DNA from: Streptomyces paradoxus
Lineage (GTDB): Bacteria > Actinomycetota > Actinomycetes > Streptomycetales > Streptomycetaceae
DNA: 64,000 bases
NCBI RefSeq assembly: GCF_014202475.1
Contig: NZ_JACHGV010000017.1
Span: 81,771 to 145,770 of the forward strand
Direction of reading: 5' to 3'
Part shown: one piece after another, positions 1 to 8,215 of the stretch
How the letters are laid out: every line of letters begins with the position of its first letter
Numbering within the stretch: position 1 is the first letter of the stretch
Translations under genes and position numbers: made by a program
The notes under the pieces: model-generated
Told to the model about the DNA's origin: nothing
Databases searched by the model: none
The model's input: only the letters and a program-made list of their open reading frames with translations

Positions 1-147
1 GAAGCCGACCACGGCGTCGTCGTCGACGGGGATGCCCATCAGCCCCTCGACGATCTTCAGATGGCCGGTCGAGGAGACGGGGAGGAACTCGGTCACCCCC
101 TCGACGGCTCCGAGGACGACGGCCTGACCGACGCTGATGACGCTCAT
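1..147 (-). CDS. uppP: Undecaprenyl-diphosphatase UppP (BacA), N-terminal part only
   Basis: The 49 codons present begin MSVISVGQAVVLGAVEG and contain EGVTEFLPVSSTGHL, the signature of the UppP/BacA family of integral membrane phosphatases, which recycle the lipid carrier of peptidoglycan synthesis by removing a phosphate from undecaprenyl diphosphate. The Glu and Ser residues of this motif belong to the active site in characterised members. The rest of the protein lies beyond the left edge of the window. The gene runs on the same strand as the fluoride exporter genes upstream of it, separated by 81 bp in which no clear promoter was found. Confidence 0.9.
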   Translation of the reverse strand, partial: MSVISVGQAVVLGAVEGVTEFLPVSSTGHLKIVEGLMGIPVDDDAVVGF

Positions 148-228
148 GGGATCCAGTTCTGCTCGGGGGCTGGAGCGGAGGGGACCGTCCTACTACACCC
201 GGACGAGAACGGATTTCATGGACGCGTC

Positions 229-576
229 TCACATACCCGCCAGTGCCGCCCCCGCGAAGGCCGCGGCGAGACCGGCCGCCACACTGGCCGCGACGTTGAG
301 GGCGGCCTGGAGGCGTGCCCCGGTCTCCGCCAGCCGCAGCGTCTCGTAGGAGAACGTCGAGTATGTCGTCAGGGCCCCGCACAGGCCGGTGCCGAGGAGC
401 AGTTGAAGGTGGGTGGCGGCTCCGGTGAGCAGGCCGAGGACCAGGCAGCCGGTCACGTTCACCGTGAAGGTGCCCCAGGGGAAGACGGAGTCGTGCCGGG
501 CCTGGACCGCCCGGTCGGTGAGGTAGCGCAGCGGGGCGCCGACCATCGCACCGCAGACGACCAGCAGCCAGTTCAC
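229..576 (-). CDS. crcB: Fluoride ion channel CrcB/Fluc, copy 1
   Basis: A 115-residue protein with four hydrophobic segments, the normal size for a Fluc subunit. It has the family motifs FPWGTFTVNVTGCLVLG in the second segment and GLCGALTTYSTFSYE in the third; the Asn, Phe and Thr/Ser residues there line the fluoride pathway in known structures. Fluc proteins work as dimers and let F- leave the cytoplasm. The start is a GTG that overlaps the stop of the DUF190 gene by four bases, so translation is probably coupled. A second crcB lies on the other side of the DUF190 gene, so the pair could form a heterodimeric channel or two homodimers. Confidence 0.93.
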   Translation of the reverse strand: MNWLLVVCGAMVGAPLRYLTDRAVQARHDSVFPWGTFTVNVTGCLVLGLLTGAATHLQLLLGTGLCGALTTYSTFSYETLRLAETGARLQAALNVAASVAAGLAAAFAGAALAGM

Positions 577-953
577 AACGACCTCTTACCCTTCGTGTCC
601 GCTGTGCCGGGATCGTCCCCGCGTCCGGAGTACCGGATCACCTCGCAGTCCTCCAGGGTCACGAGTCCCTCGGCGACGATGCCGTCGAGCTGCGGGAGGA
701 ACGCGCGGACCCGTGGTTCGGTGTCGACGATCACGACCGCGACCGGCAGGTCCTCGCTCAGGGACAGCAGCCGTGAGGTGTGGATGAGGGAGGAGGCGCC
801 GAACCCCTCGATGCCGCGGAAGACGCTGGCGCCCGCGAGGCCCGCCGCGTGGGCCCGGTGGACGATCTCCGAGTAGAGGGGCTTGTGGTGCCAGGTGTCG
901 CTCTCGCCGATGAGGACGGTCAGGCGCAGGGCACTGCCGGTGAGCCTCGTCAT
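573..953 (-). CDS. DUF190 family protein lying between two crcB genes
   Basis: A soluble protein of 126 residues that begins MTRLTGSALRLTVLIGESD. It matches the DUF190 family, small ferredoxin-like/PII-like fold proteins often encoded beside crcB. The ATG overlaps the stop of the upstream crcB copy by four bases and its own stop overlaps the GTG of the next copy, so the three genes look like one translationally coupled unit. The biochemical role of DUF190 is not established. From the context I infer an accessory or sensing role in fluoride export, and nothing in the sequence shows more than that. Residues after about 110 (GRGDDPGTADTKGKRSL) look like a disordered tail. Confidence 0.85.
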   Translation of the reverse strand: MTRLTGSALRLTVLIGESDTWHHKPLYSEIVHRAHAAGLAGASVFRGIEGFGASSLIHTSRLLSLSEDLPVAVVIVDTEPRVRAFLPQLDGIVAEGLVTLEDCEVIRYSGRGDDPGTADTKGKRSL

Positions 954-1402
954 GGCTGCCTCCCTTTCAGGGCGCGGCGGGTCGTCCTGGCCGCGAGCCA
1001 CACCGCTGCGAGCGCTGCGAGCGGGGTCGCGGCGAGGTAGGCCAGACCGGTGCCGGCCTGGCCTCCGTCGATGAGTCTGCGGATGTCGACGGCGTAGGTC
1101 GAGAAGGTGGTGAAGCCGCCGAGGACGCCGGTGCCGAAGAAGGGCCGGACGAGGGGGTGGGCGGGCCGGATCTCGGTGATGACCACCATGAACACACCGA
1201 TCACGGCGCAGCCGGCGATGTTGACCCAGAAGGTCGTCCAGGGGAAGCCCTTCGGGGCCGTGGTCCACCAGAGGGAGGCCGCGTAGCGGGCGGTCGCGCC
1301 CACTCCTCCGCCGAGCGACACGACCGCGACGACGGGCGCCTGTGCCCGCCAGGAGGGCGGCCGCCGGGCCGGAGGCCGCCGGCGCTCTTCGGGGGCTGTC
1401 AT
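950..1402 (-). CDS. crcB: Fluoride ion channel CrcB/Fluc, copy 2
   Basis: A 150-residue Fluc subunit with a longer, Arg/Pro-rich cytoplasmic N-terminus (about 20 residues) than copy 1. The channel motifs are FPWTTFWVNIAGCAVIG and GTGVLGGFTTFSTYAVD. It is the first gene of the crcB-DUF190-crcB unit. The ATG is preceded by GGAGACGTACCACC, which gives an acceptable ribosome binding site. The 168 bp upstream hold no convincing fluoride riboswitch fold: the conserved GAUG and CUAC blocks are not arranged as in the known aptamer. Control of the unit is therefore not visible in this sequence. Confidence 0.92.
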   Translation of the reverse strand: MTAPEERRRPPARRPPSWRAQAPVVAVVSLGGGVGATARYAASLWWTTAPKGFPWTTFWVNIAGCAVIGVFMVVITEIRPAHPLVRPFFGTGVLGGFTTFSTYAVDIRRLIDGGQAGTGLAYLAATPLAALAAVWLAARTTRRALKGRQP

Positions 1403-1570
1403 GGTGGTACGTCTCCTACTCGCCGGGGCCCGGGTCGTGCGGGCGCGTGCCGTCGCAAGTAGGGACCGTTGGCGGCGTCACTGCCGCGGTTCGGGTACGG
1501 CGGGCCCCACCGCCGCGCCGCGGTGGATGCCCGCGGCCGCGTTCAGGTTAACCCCGGGGGCGGAGCGGGG

Positions 1571-2530
1571 TCACCTCGGGGCGGGTGCCTCGCAGACCGC
1601 CACGCCCCGTTCCCGGACACTGCCCAGGACGAGGTGGCCGGCCGCTTCGCACACGCTGGTGGCCATGCGGTAGCCGGAGTGACGGCGGGCCAGGTGATGG
1701 ACGACGCCGCCCTGGTCGTCGAAGGCCATGACGCCGATCGTGCCGGTGGGGCGGAAGGGCGCGCGCACGGCCAGCCGCGCGGCGGCGGCGCGGACGCCGG
1801 GCGCGCCGCGGTGGAGCAGGTCGAGGGCCGGGACCCGGGGCCCGGCGAGCGCGACCCAGATCGGTCCGCCGGGCGCACCGCGCCAGAGGTTGTCGGGCAT
1901 GCCCGGGAGGTTCTCGGCGAACGGCTCGCTCCGCCCGGCGTCCGGCCCGGTGAGCCAGTGGCGCAGGAGCCGACGGGCGCCGGTCTCGGCGACCACGAGG
2001 AAGGACTCGTCCGCGCCGACGGCGACCCCGTTGGCGAACTGCAGGCCGTCCAGCACCACCTCGGGTGTGTCACCGCCGGGGGCGAGCCGCAGCAGCCGTC
2101 CCGTTCCGGTGTGTTCGACGATGTCGCCGATCCAGTGCTCCAGCGGGTACCGGCGGCTGGAGACGGTGAAGTAGACGCTGCCGTCGGAGAGGGAGATGGC
2201 GTTGCTGCAGAAGCGCAGCGGCTCCCCCGCCACCGAGTCGGCGAGGATCCGGACCGTGCCGTCGCCGGTGCCGACGCGCAACAGTCCGCGTTCGGCGTCG
2301 CACACCAGCAGGTCGCCGTCGGGGAGGAGTTCGAGCCCGAGGGGCCTGCCGCCCGTCTCGGCGATCACCTCGACGCGGGCCGCGACCGGGTCGGCGAGGG
2401 CGTCGAGCCGCAGGATGCGGCCGTCCGCGACGCCGGTGAGGACCCGGCCGCGCGGATCGGCGACCACGTCCTCGGGGCCGGGGCCCACCGCGACGTAGTG
2501 GCGTGGGACGAGTGCCGTGGGGCGGTCCAT
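1571..2530 (-). CDS. SMP-30/gluconolactonase/strictosidine-synthase-like beta-propeller protein
   Basis: About 319 residues forming a six-bladed propeller of the SMP-30/strictosidine synthase superfamily. Recognisable pieces are GPEDVVADPRGRVLTGVADG near the start, RPLGLELLPDGDLLVCDAE, and FANGVAVGADESFLVVAET about two thirds along, where family members bind metal. Known members hydrolyse lactones or related esters; the substrate here is unknown. I chose the ATG at 2530 because GGTGGAGGA lies about ten bases before it; a GTG six codons earlier (2548) is the alternative. The gene lies 48 bp downstream of the ArsR-like gene on the same strand and may be controlled by it. No signal peptide is visible. 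Confidence 0.75.
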   Translation of the reverse strand: MDRPTALVPRHYVAVGPGPEDVVADPRGRVLTGVADGRILRLDALADPVAARVEVIAETGGRPLGLELLPDGDLLVCDAERGLLRVGTGDGTVRILADSVAGEPLRFCSNAISLSDGSVYFTVSSRRYPLEHWIGDIVEHTGTGRLLRLAPGGDTPEVVLDGLQFANGVAVGADESFLVVAETGARRLLRHWLTGPDAGRSEPFAENLPGMPDNLWRGAPGGPIWVALAGPRVPALDLLHRGAPGVRAAAARLAVRAPFRPTGTIGVMAFDDQGGVVHHLARRHSGYRMATSVCEAAGHLVLGSVRERGVAVCEAPAPR

Positions 2531-2578
2531 TGCGTGCGTGTCCTCCACCGTCGGGGGCGATACTGCTGTACGGGTCGC

Positions 2579-2836
2579 CTACCAGCCCTTCTCAAACATC
2601 CTGGCGACCTCCGCGATCCGCATGTCGTCGCGGTGGTAGCGCACGCGGCCCGCGGATCTGCTGGTGCGCAGCATGCCGATGGCCTCCAGCAGCCGCAGAT
2701 GGGTGACGGCGACCGGGCGTGGCAGCGAGAACCGCTCGGCGACGGCGTCCGCGGTGACACCGTCCGCAGCGGGGCCCGGTTCCTTCAGCCAGGCCAGGAT
2801 GCGGAGCCGCGTCTCGCCCGTGGGAGTCCTCAGCAT
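2579..2836 (-). CDS. ArsR-type winged-helix transcriptional regulator
   Basis: A short 85-residue protein that is almost entirely one winged helix: an N-terminal helix (TGETRLRILAWLKE), a helix-turn-helix (DAVAERFSLPRPVAVTHLRLL) and a wing (RSAGRVRYHRDD). It fits the ArsR/HTH_20 group. There are no Cys pairs or His/Asp clusters typical of metal-sensing ArsR proteins, so metal sensing is unlikely. It is probably the local regulator of the SMP-30-like gene that follows on the same strand. The ligand is unknown. Confidence 0.75.
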   Translation of the reverse strand: MLRTPTGETRLRILAWLKEPGPAADGVTADAVAERFSLPRPVAVTHLRLLEAIGMLRTSRSAGRVRYHRDDMRIAEVARMFEKGW

Positions 2837-3021
2837 GTCGAGCCCCTGCCTCGCGGCTTCGCCCTCTCACCGCGTCTTCCCACTGTCTCGCAGCCGATGC
2901 CGCCGCGTCCGGGCTTCGGCATCGTTGACCGATACCGAACTGCCGTACGGCACAGCGGAGTTCGGACAGGGGGGAGGCGGCAGGGGAAGAGGCCCGGACG
3001 TGAGACCCCTCCCCCGCGCGC

Positions 3022-4581
3022 TCAGCGGTGGCGGAACCAGGACATCGACGAGAGCGCCCGGTCGTCGTAGCCGAACAGCGCCTGGTTCTCCCAGGCGTTG
3101 CCGGAGGCCGCGTCGGTCGGGTCCCAGCCGTTGCCGTTCACCGCGGTCCAGGTCGCCTCCCAGTAGAAGACGCCCAGGCCACGGCCGTTCGGGACGGCCT
3201 CCACGATGCTCATCATGTCGTTCATCCACCGGGTCTGGCCGGTCACGCTCGCCGGGTAGCCGGGGACCAGTTCGGCACTGGTGTCGATGATGCTCTCGTG
3301 CGTGTCCTCGCTGTCGAGGCGGAACGGGTAGGCGGTCTCGGCGACGAAGACCGGCTTGCCGTAGCGGGCGGCCGCGTCGTCGAGGGTGGTCTGGAAGTCG
3401 GCCAGGGTGCCGTGCCAGTAGCCGTAGAAGGACAGGCCGATCGCGTCGAACCTCACGCCGTTGGAGCGGGCGCTGTCGAACCACCAGCGGGTGCCCTCCA
3501 GGTCACCGCCCTCGGCGAGGTGCAGCGCCACGGTGGTGGACGGGTTGACCGCCTTGACCGCGTCGTAGCCGGAGTTGAGCAGCCCGGCCAGCTGCGTCCA
3601 GTTCGAGGTGGAGCCCTCGTTCCACAGCATGCCGCCGTTGATCTCGTTGCCCACCTGGACCATGTCGGCGGTGGTGCCCTGCGCCTTCAGGGCGTTCAGC
3701 ACGTCGTAGGTGTGGTTGTACACGTCCGTCTTCAGCCGGCCGTAGGAGTGCCCGGCCCAGGCGGCGGGTTTGTCCTGGCGTCCCGGGTCGGCCCAGAAGT
3801 CCGAGTAGTGGAAGTCGACCAGCAGCTTCATGCCCTGCGCCTTGACGCGCTTGGCCGTGGCCAGGACGCGGGCCTTGTTGTTGTAGCCGTCGGCCGGGTT
3901 CACCCAGACCTTGAGGCGGGCGTAGTTCATGCCGGACGACGCGAGGACGGACAGGGGGTCCGCGGCGGTGCCCGAGCCGTTGCGGTAGACACCGCCCTTG
4001 GCCTCGCTCTTGGCCAGCGACGAGATGTCGGCGCCCTTGATCGACGCACCGGTCGTGCCGGACGTGAAGGTCAGGTCGTCGACATTGATCCAGTTGCCCG
4101 CGTTCGCGTCACTGTTGACGCTGATGGTGCACTGGTTGCCGGTCACCTTGACCGGCACGACGATCCTGATCCACCCGTCGGCCGAGACCGGCAGGTCGGT
4201 GCGCTGTTCGGCGCCGCCGCAGTTCTTCAGCGCCAGGTACGCGGACTTCTGCCCGCCGCCGGAGCGCACCCAGGCGGTGAGCTTGTAGTTCCCGTTGGTG
4301 AGTCCGGACAGGTACTGGTAGGTCTCCACCTTGTAGGCCGAGGAGGACCAGTGGGTGAGGCGGTGGCTGCCGCCGTGGCCGCCGGACTCGGTGAACGAGG
4401 CGCCGGTGGCGCCGTATTCGGACCAGCCGCTCGGGGCGGCGGTGCCCGCGCCGTCGGCTTCGAAGCCGCCGTTGGTCAGCGTGCTCGCGGCGTGGGCGGA
4501 GGTGGCGGGCAGCGCGGTGAGGGCGAGTCCTGCGGCGAGCGGCAGCAGCAGGGCCCTGAGGGTGCGTCTGGGATGGAACAT
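3022..4581 (-). CDS. Secreted GH53 arabinogalactan endo-beta-1,4-galactanase with N-terminal binding module
   Basis: A 519-residue extracellular enzyme that cuts beta-1,4-galactan, the side chains of pectin. A Sec signal peptide (about residues 1-31, ending SAHAA) is followed by a beta-sandwich carbohydrate-binding region (about 35-175) resembling the modules found with GH53, then the GH53 barrel (about 185-510). The acid/base Glu is in VGNEINGG (about 312) and the nucleophile Glu in VFVAETAYPF (about 413); LLVDFHYSDFWADP is also diagnostic. It lies downstream of the GH42 gene on the same strand, but a strong terminator lies between them, so it should have its own promoter. An inverted repeat CTCACC-agga-GGTGAG just upstream could be an operator. 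Its products would be imported by the ABC system across the divergent promoter. Confidence 0.93.
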   Translation of the reverse strand: MFHPRRTLRALLLPLAAGLALTALPATSAHAASTLTNGGFEADGAGTAAPSGWSEYGATGASFTESGGHGGSHRLTHWSSSAYKVETYQYLSGLTNGNYKLTAWVRSGGGQKSAYLALKNCGGAEQRTDLPVSADGWIRIVVPVKVTGNQCTISVNSDANAGNWINVDDLTFTSGTTGASIKGADISSLAKSEAKGGVYRNGSGTAADPLSVLASSGMNYARLKVWVNPADGYNNKARVLATAKRVKAQGMKLLVDFHYSDFWADPGRQDKPAAWAGHSYGRLKTDVYNHTYDVLNALKAQGTTADMVQVGNEINGGMLWNEGSTSNWTQLAGLLNSGYDAVKAVNPSTTVALHLAEGGDLEGTRWWFDSARSNGVRFDAIGLSFYGYWHGTLADFQTTLDDAAARYGKPVFVAETAYPFRLDSEDTHESIIDTSAELVPGYPASVTGQTRWMNDMMSIVEAVPNGRGLGVFYWEATWTAVNGNGWDPTDAASGNAWENQALFGYDDRALSSMSWFRHR

Positions 4582-4644
4582 CGTCGTCCGTCGTCCCTTC
4601 GACGTGGGGATGAGGGCCTCACCAGGAGGTGAGTGAGGGGCGGG

Positions 4645-4682
4645 CCCTCCGCCCGCGGCTCGTGGCTCGCGCGGGCGGAGGG
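4645..4682 (-). terminator. Hairpin terminator after the GH42 gene
   Basis: A perfect 13-bp stem, CCCTCCGCCCGCG paired with CGCGGGCGGAGGG, with a 12-base loop. It begins 7 bases after the stop codon of the GH42 gene and ends before the galactanase gene on the same strand. There is no U-run, as is common in high-GC actinomycetes. Confidence 0.75.
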
Positions 4683-4689
4683 AGTCGGT

Positions 4690-6711
4690 TCAGCCGTCGA
4701 GCCGTACGACCCGGACGGCTCCGGCCGGGACCTCCAGGCGGCCGGCGGCTCGGTCACCGGTCAGCAGCTCGGTGCCGGGGACCTCCAGCGGCACCTTGGC
4801 GTCGGAGCCGGTGTGATTGACGGCGAAGAGGTAGGTGCCCGACTCGCCGGTGCGGCGGACCACTTCGACGTCCCGGGGCAGATCGGCGCGCGGGGCGAGC
4901 CCGGCGTCCTCGCCCGCACGGCCGAGCAGCGCGTCGAGGCCGTCGGCGCCGAGCCGGGTGGAGACGTACCATGCCGTGCCCTCGCCGAGGCGGTGCCGGG
5001 TGACGGCGGGCAGACCGGCGGCCGGGCCGTCGGCGTAGACCGAGACGGTCTCGGCGCCGCGCGGGACGACGAACTCCGTCCACACGTCGGCGGAGGGTTC
5101 GGTTCCGTCGGGGCCGGTGACGCGCACCCGTTCGCCGGGGAGCAGCGGTGAGAACTCCTCGACGGTGAGGCCGAGGACGTCCCGCAGCGGGCCCGGGTAG
5201 GCACCCTCGTGGACGGCGTCGTGCTCGTCGACGATGCCGGAGAAGTACGAGACGACCAGCGTGCCGCCCTGCTCGACGTACGCCTTCAGGTTGCGGCCGG
5301 CCGCCTGCGTCATGAGGTACAGGGCCGGTACGACGACAAGGGGATACCTCGACAAGTCGGCTTCCGGGTGGGCGAAGTCGACGGTGAGGTGGCGGTCGTA
5401 GAGGGCCTCGTAGAAGGCGTCGGCGCGCTCGCGGGCGTCGTGGTCGACGCTCGGGCGCCAGTCGAGGGTCTGCGCCCACCACGAGTGCCAGTCCCAGAGC
5501 ACGGCCACGTCGGCCTCGGTGCGGGTGCCGCGGATCTCGCTCAACGCCTCGACACTCGCGCCGAGTTCGACGACCTCGCGCCACACACGGGTGTCGGTGC
5601 CGCCGTGCGGGACCATCGCCGAGTGGAACTTCTCGGCGCCGCGCCGGGACTGGCGCCACTGGAAGAACAGGGCGCCCTCGGAGCCGCGCGCCACGTGCGC
5701 CAGGGAGTTGCGGGCCATCTGGCCGGGGGCCTTGGCGGGGTTGCGGAGCTGCCAGTTGACGCCCGAGGTGGAGTGCTCCAGCAGCAGCCAGGGGGCGCCG
5801 CCCGCGACGGACCGGGTGAGGTCGGCGGCCATCGCCAGGTTGACGTGGGTGCGGCGGCCGTCGGTGATCAGGTAGTGGTCGTTGGTGACCAGGTCGACCT
5901 CGCGGCCCCAGGCCCAGTAGTCGACGGAGTCGCACTGGCTCAGCGCCGTCATGAAGTTGGTGGTGACCGGGACGCCGGGTGAGAGGCGGTGCAGGATGTC
6001 CCGCTCCATGCGGAAGTTCTCGCGCATGGTGGCGTCGGCGAACCGCTTGTAGTCCAGCGCCTGGCCGGGGTTGACGGCCGCGGGGGTGAGCCGGGGCGGG
6101 TTGATGTCCTCGAAGGCGGCGTAACGCTGGCCCCAGAAGGCGGTGCCCCAGGCCTCGTTGACCGCGTCGACCGTGCCGTAGGTGGTTGCCAGCCAGCGGC
6201 GGAAGTGGGCGGCGCACGACGCGCAGTAGCAGGCGGAGACGGGGACGCCGTACTCGTTGTGGACGTGCCACATCGCCAGGGCCGGGTGGTCGCCGTAGCG
6301 CTCGGCGAGCTTCGTGGTGATGGCCGCGGCTGCGGCGCGGTAGTCGGCGTTGCTGTGGCAGATCGCCGCGCGGGAGCCGAACTCGTAGCGCACGCCCTCG
6401 GCGGTGACGGGAAGCGCCTCGGGGTGGGCCCGGTAGAACCAGACGGGCGGGACGACGGTGGGGGTGCCGAGGTCGACGCGGATGCCGTGCTCGTGCAGCA
6501 GGTCCAGGAGCCGGTCCAGCCAGCCGAAGTCGTGACGGCCGGGTGAGGGCTCCAGCAGCGCCCAGGAGAAGATCCCGACGCTCACCATCGTGACGCCGGC
6601 CTCCCGCATCAGCCGGACGTCCTCCTGCCAGACGCTTTCCGGCCACTGCTCGGGGTTGTAGTCCCCACCGAAGGCGAGCCTGGTGAGGCCCCTGGGGGTG
6701 GTCTCCGGCAT
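4690..6711 (-). CDS. GH42 beta-galactosidase
   Basis: A 673-residue cytoplasmic enzyme, the normal size for GH42. It starts MPETTPRGLTRLAFGGDYN, and FGGDYNPEQWP is the usual N-terminal GH42 motif. The acid/base Glu is in WHVHNEYGVP (about residue 152) and the nucleophile Glu in LLLEHSTSGVNW (about 312). Cys residues in ISACYCASC-type sequence after HNEYG and in AAICHSN form the zinc site seen in several GH42 enzymes. The role is to release galactose from imported galacto-oligosaccharides. The ATG at 6711 is preceded by GGGAGACC. The gene is divergent from the sugar ABC operon across a promoter with a LacI-type operator, so the two sides are probably co-regulated. Confidence 0.95.
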   Translation of the reverse strand: MPETTPRGLTRLAFGGDYNPEQWPESVWQEDVRLMREAGVTMVSVGIFSWALLEPSPGRHDFGWLDRLLDLLHEHGIRVDLGTPTVVPPVWFYRAHPEALPVTAEGVRYEFGSRAAICHSNADYRAAAAAITTKLAERYGDHPALAMWHVHNEYGVPVSACYCASCAAHFRRWLATTYGTVDAVNEAWGTAFWGQRYAAFEDINPPRLTPAAVNPGQALDYKRFADATMRENFRMERDILHRLSPGVPVTTNFMTALSQCDSVDYWAWGREVDLVTNDHYLITDGRRTHVNLAMAADLTRSVAGGAPWLLLEHSTSGVNWQLRNPAKAPGQMARNSLAHVARGSEGALFFQWRQSRRGAEKFHSAMVPHGGTDTRVWREVVELGASVEALSEIRGTRTEADVAVLWDWHSWWAQTLDWRPSVDHDARERADAFYEALYDRHLTVDFAHPEADLSRYPLVVVPALYLMTQAAGRNLKAYVEQGGTLVVSYFSGIVDEHDAVHEGAYPGPLRDVLGLTVEEFSPLLPGERVRVTGPDGTEPSADVWTEFVVPRGAETVSVYADGPAAGLPAVTRHRLGEGTAWYVSTRLGADGLDALLGRAGEDAGLAPRADLPRDVEVVRRTGESGTYLFAVNHTGSDAKVPLEVPGTELLTGDRAAGRLEVPAGAVRVVRLDG

Positions 6712-6799
6712 GGAAGGTCTCCCGGTCGATCGAAAAATTGGGAACGTGCACACACAGCTGCGCAGCGTGGAGGCCAACATAACCGCACAGCAACAACCA

Positions 6800-6842
6800 T
6801 TGACAAGTGTCCGGGATGTTTCTCTACTGTGAACGCTCACAG
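6800..6842 (+). promoter_or_regulatory. Promoter of the galacto-oligosaccharide ABC operon with LacI-type operator
   Basis: TTGACA at 6800-6805 and TCTACT at 6823-6828 are separated by exactly 17 bp, a good housekeeping promoter. A 16-bp near-palindrome CTGTGAACGCTCACAG (6827-6842) overlaps the end of the -10 box and the expected start point. It has the central CG and 7-8 bp arms of LacI-family operators, with one asymmetric position. The LacI gene that ends the operon is the obvious candidate repressor. The site also lies upstream of the divergent GH42 gene and could affect it. Confidence 0.8.
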
Positions 6843-6895
6843 AAGCATGGCAGGTCCTCGCAGCAGGCGAGGGCCGCAGGTCAGGGGAGAGATCC

Positions 6896-8215
6896 ATGCC
6901 GTACACGAAGCGCCGCCGCCTCGTGAGAACCGCCGTCGCCATAGCCCTCGGCGCCACCACCCTCGCCGCCTGCGGCTCGGAATCCGCGGACAGCGACACC
7001 GAGTCGGGCCCGGCCTCGCTGACGTACTGGACGTGGACGCCCGGCATGGACAAGGTCGTGGACCTGTGGAACAAGGGGCCGGGCAAGAAGGACCGGATCA
7101 CCGTCACGGTGAAGAAGCAGGCGTCCGGTGACACCCTGGTCACCAAGATCCTCACCGCGCACAAGGCGGGCAAGGCGCCCGACCTGGTGCAGGCGGAGTA
7201 CCAGGCGCTGCCCACACTCGTCAGCAACGACGCGCTCGCCGACATCTCGAAGACCGTCGGCGAGGCGGAGGACAAGTTCGCCGACGGCGTCTGGCAGCAG
7301 ACGACCCTCGGCACGGACGCGGTCTACGCGGTCCCCCAGGACATCGGGCCGATGATGTTCTATTACCGCGAGGACCTGTTCAAGGAGTACGGCCTGACGG
7401 TCCCGACGACCTGGGACGAGTTCGCCGAGATCGCCCGCAAGCTGAAGAAGGCGGCGCCCGGCAAGGACCTCACCACCTTCTCCGCCAACGACTCCGGTCT
7501 CTTCGCGGGCCTCGCCCAGCAGGCGGGCGCCAAGTGGTGGACGACCTCCGGCGACCAGTGGAAGGTCTCCATCAACGACGCTGCGACCCGCAAGGTCGCG
7601 AAGTTCTGGGGCGGCCTGGTGAAGGAGGGCGCCATCGACAACCAGCCGATGTACACGCCCGCCTGGAACAAGGCGCTCAACACCGGCAAGCAGATCGCCT
7701 GGGTCAGCGCCGTGTGGGCGCCGGGCACCCTGACCACGGCCGCGCCCGACACCAAGGGCAAGTGGGCCATGGCCCCGCTCCCCCAGTGGTCCGCGAGCGA
7801 CAACAGCACCGGCAGCTGGGGCGGTTCCTCCACCGCCGTCACCACCGACTCCAAGCACCGCGCGGCCGCCGCGAAGTTCGCCGCCTGGCTGAACACCGAC
7901 GGCAAGGCCCTGAACGCGCTGGCGAAGGAGAGCGGCATCTACCCGGCCGCCTCCAACGCCCAGACCAGCGGCGCCTTCCTCAAGCCGCCGGCCTACTTCG
8001 CCAACCAGGCCGACTTCTACACCAAGGCCGCCGACATCGCCGAGACCACCGCGCCCGCCGCCTGGGGCCCGAACGTCAACGTCGCCTACACCACGTTCAA
8101 GGACGCCTTCGGCGCCGCGGCGAAGAGCAAGTCGGACTTCGGCGCCGCGCTGGACGAGATGCAGGCCGACACCGTCGCCGACATGAAGAAGCAGGGCTTC
8201 GAGGTCGCGGAGTGA
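6896..8215 (+). CDS. Sugar ABC transporter substrate-binding lipoprotein
   Basis: A 439-residue extracellular binding protein of the family used for oligosaccharide importers. The N-terminus KRRRLVRTAVAIALGATTLAAC is a lipoprotein signal with the lipobox LAAC, so the mature protein is anchored to the outer face of the membrane at that Cys. SLTYWTWTPGMDKVVDLWN and the downstream Trp-rich segments are typical of solute-binding family 1. It is the first gene of an operon with two permeases and a LacI regulator. The galactanase and GH42 genes next door point to beta-galacto-oligosaccharides as the ligand. That assignment is inferred from context. Confidence 0.92.
   Translation: MPYTKRRRLVRTAVAIALGATTLAACGSESADSDTESGPASLTYWTWTPGMDKVVDLWNKGPGKKDRITVTVKKQASGDTLVTKILTAHKAGKAPDLVQAEYQALPTLVSNDALADISKTVGEAEDKFADGVWQQTTLGTDAVYAVPQDIGPMMFYYREDLFKEYGLTVPTTWDEFAEIARKLKKAAPGKDLTTFSANDSGLFAGLAQQAGAKWWTTSGDQWKVSINDAATRKVAKFWGGLVKEGAIDNQPMYTPAWNKALNTGKQIAWVSAVWAPGTLTTAAPDTKGKWAMAPLPQWSASDNSTGSWGGSSTAVTTDSKHRAAAAKFAAWLNTDGKALNALAKESGIYPAASNAQTSGAFLKPPAYFANQADFYTKAADIAETTAPAAWGPNVNVAYTTFKDAFGAAAKSKSDFGAALDEMQADTVADMKKQGFEVAE

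Noticed and set aside
1403..1570. Possible fluoride riboswitch upstream of crcB
   Set aside because: Fluoride genes often have one, but the conserved GAUG, CCGCC and CUAC blocks could not be placed in a consistent pseudoknot on the minus strand.
2940..3021. Terminator after the galactanase gene (GGGGGAGG / CCTCCCCC)
   Set aside because: Only an 8-bp stem with a loop of about 30 bases; too weak to list as a feature.
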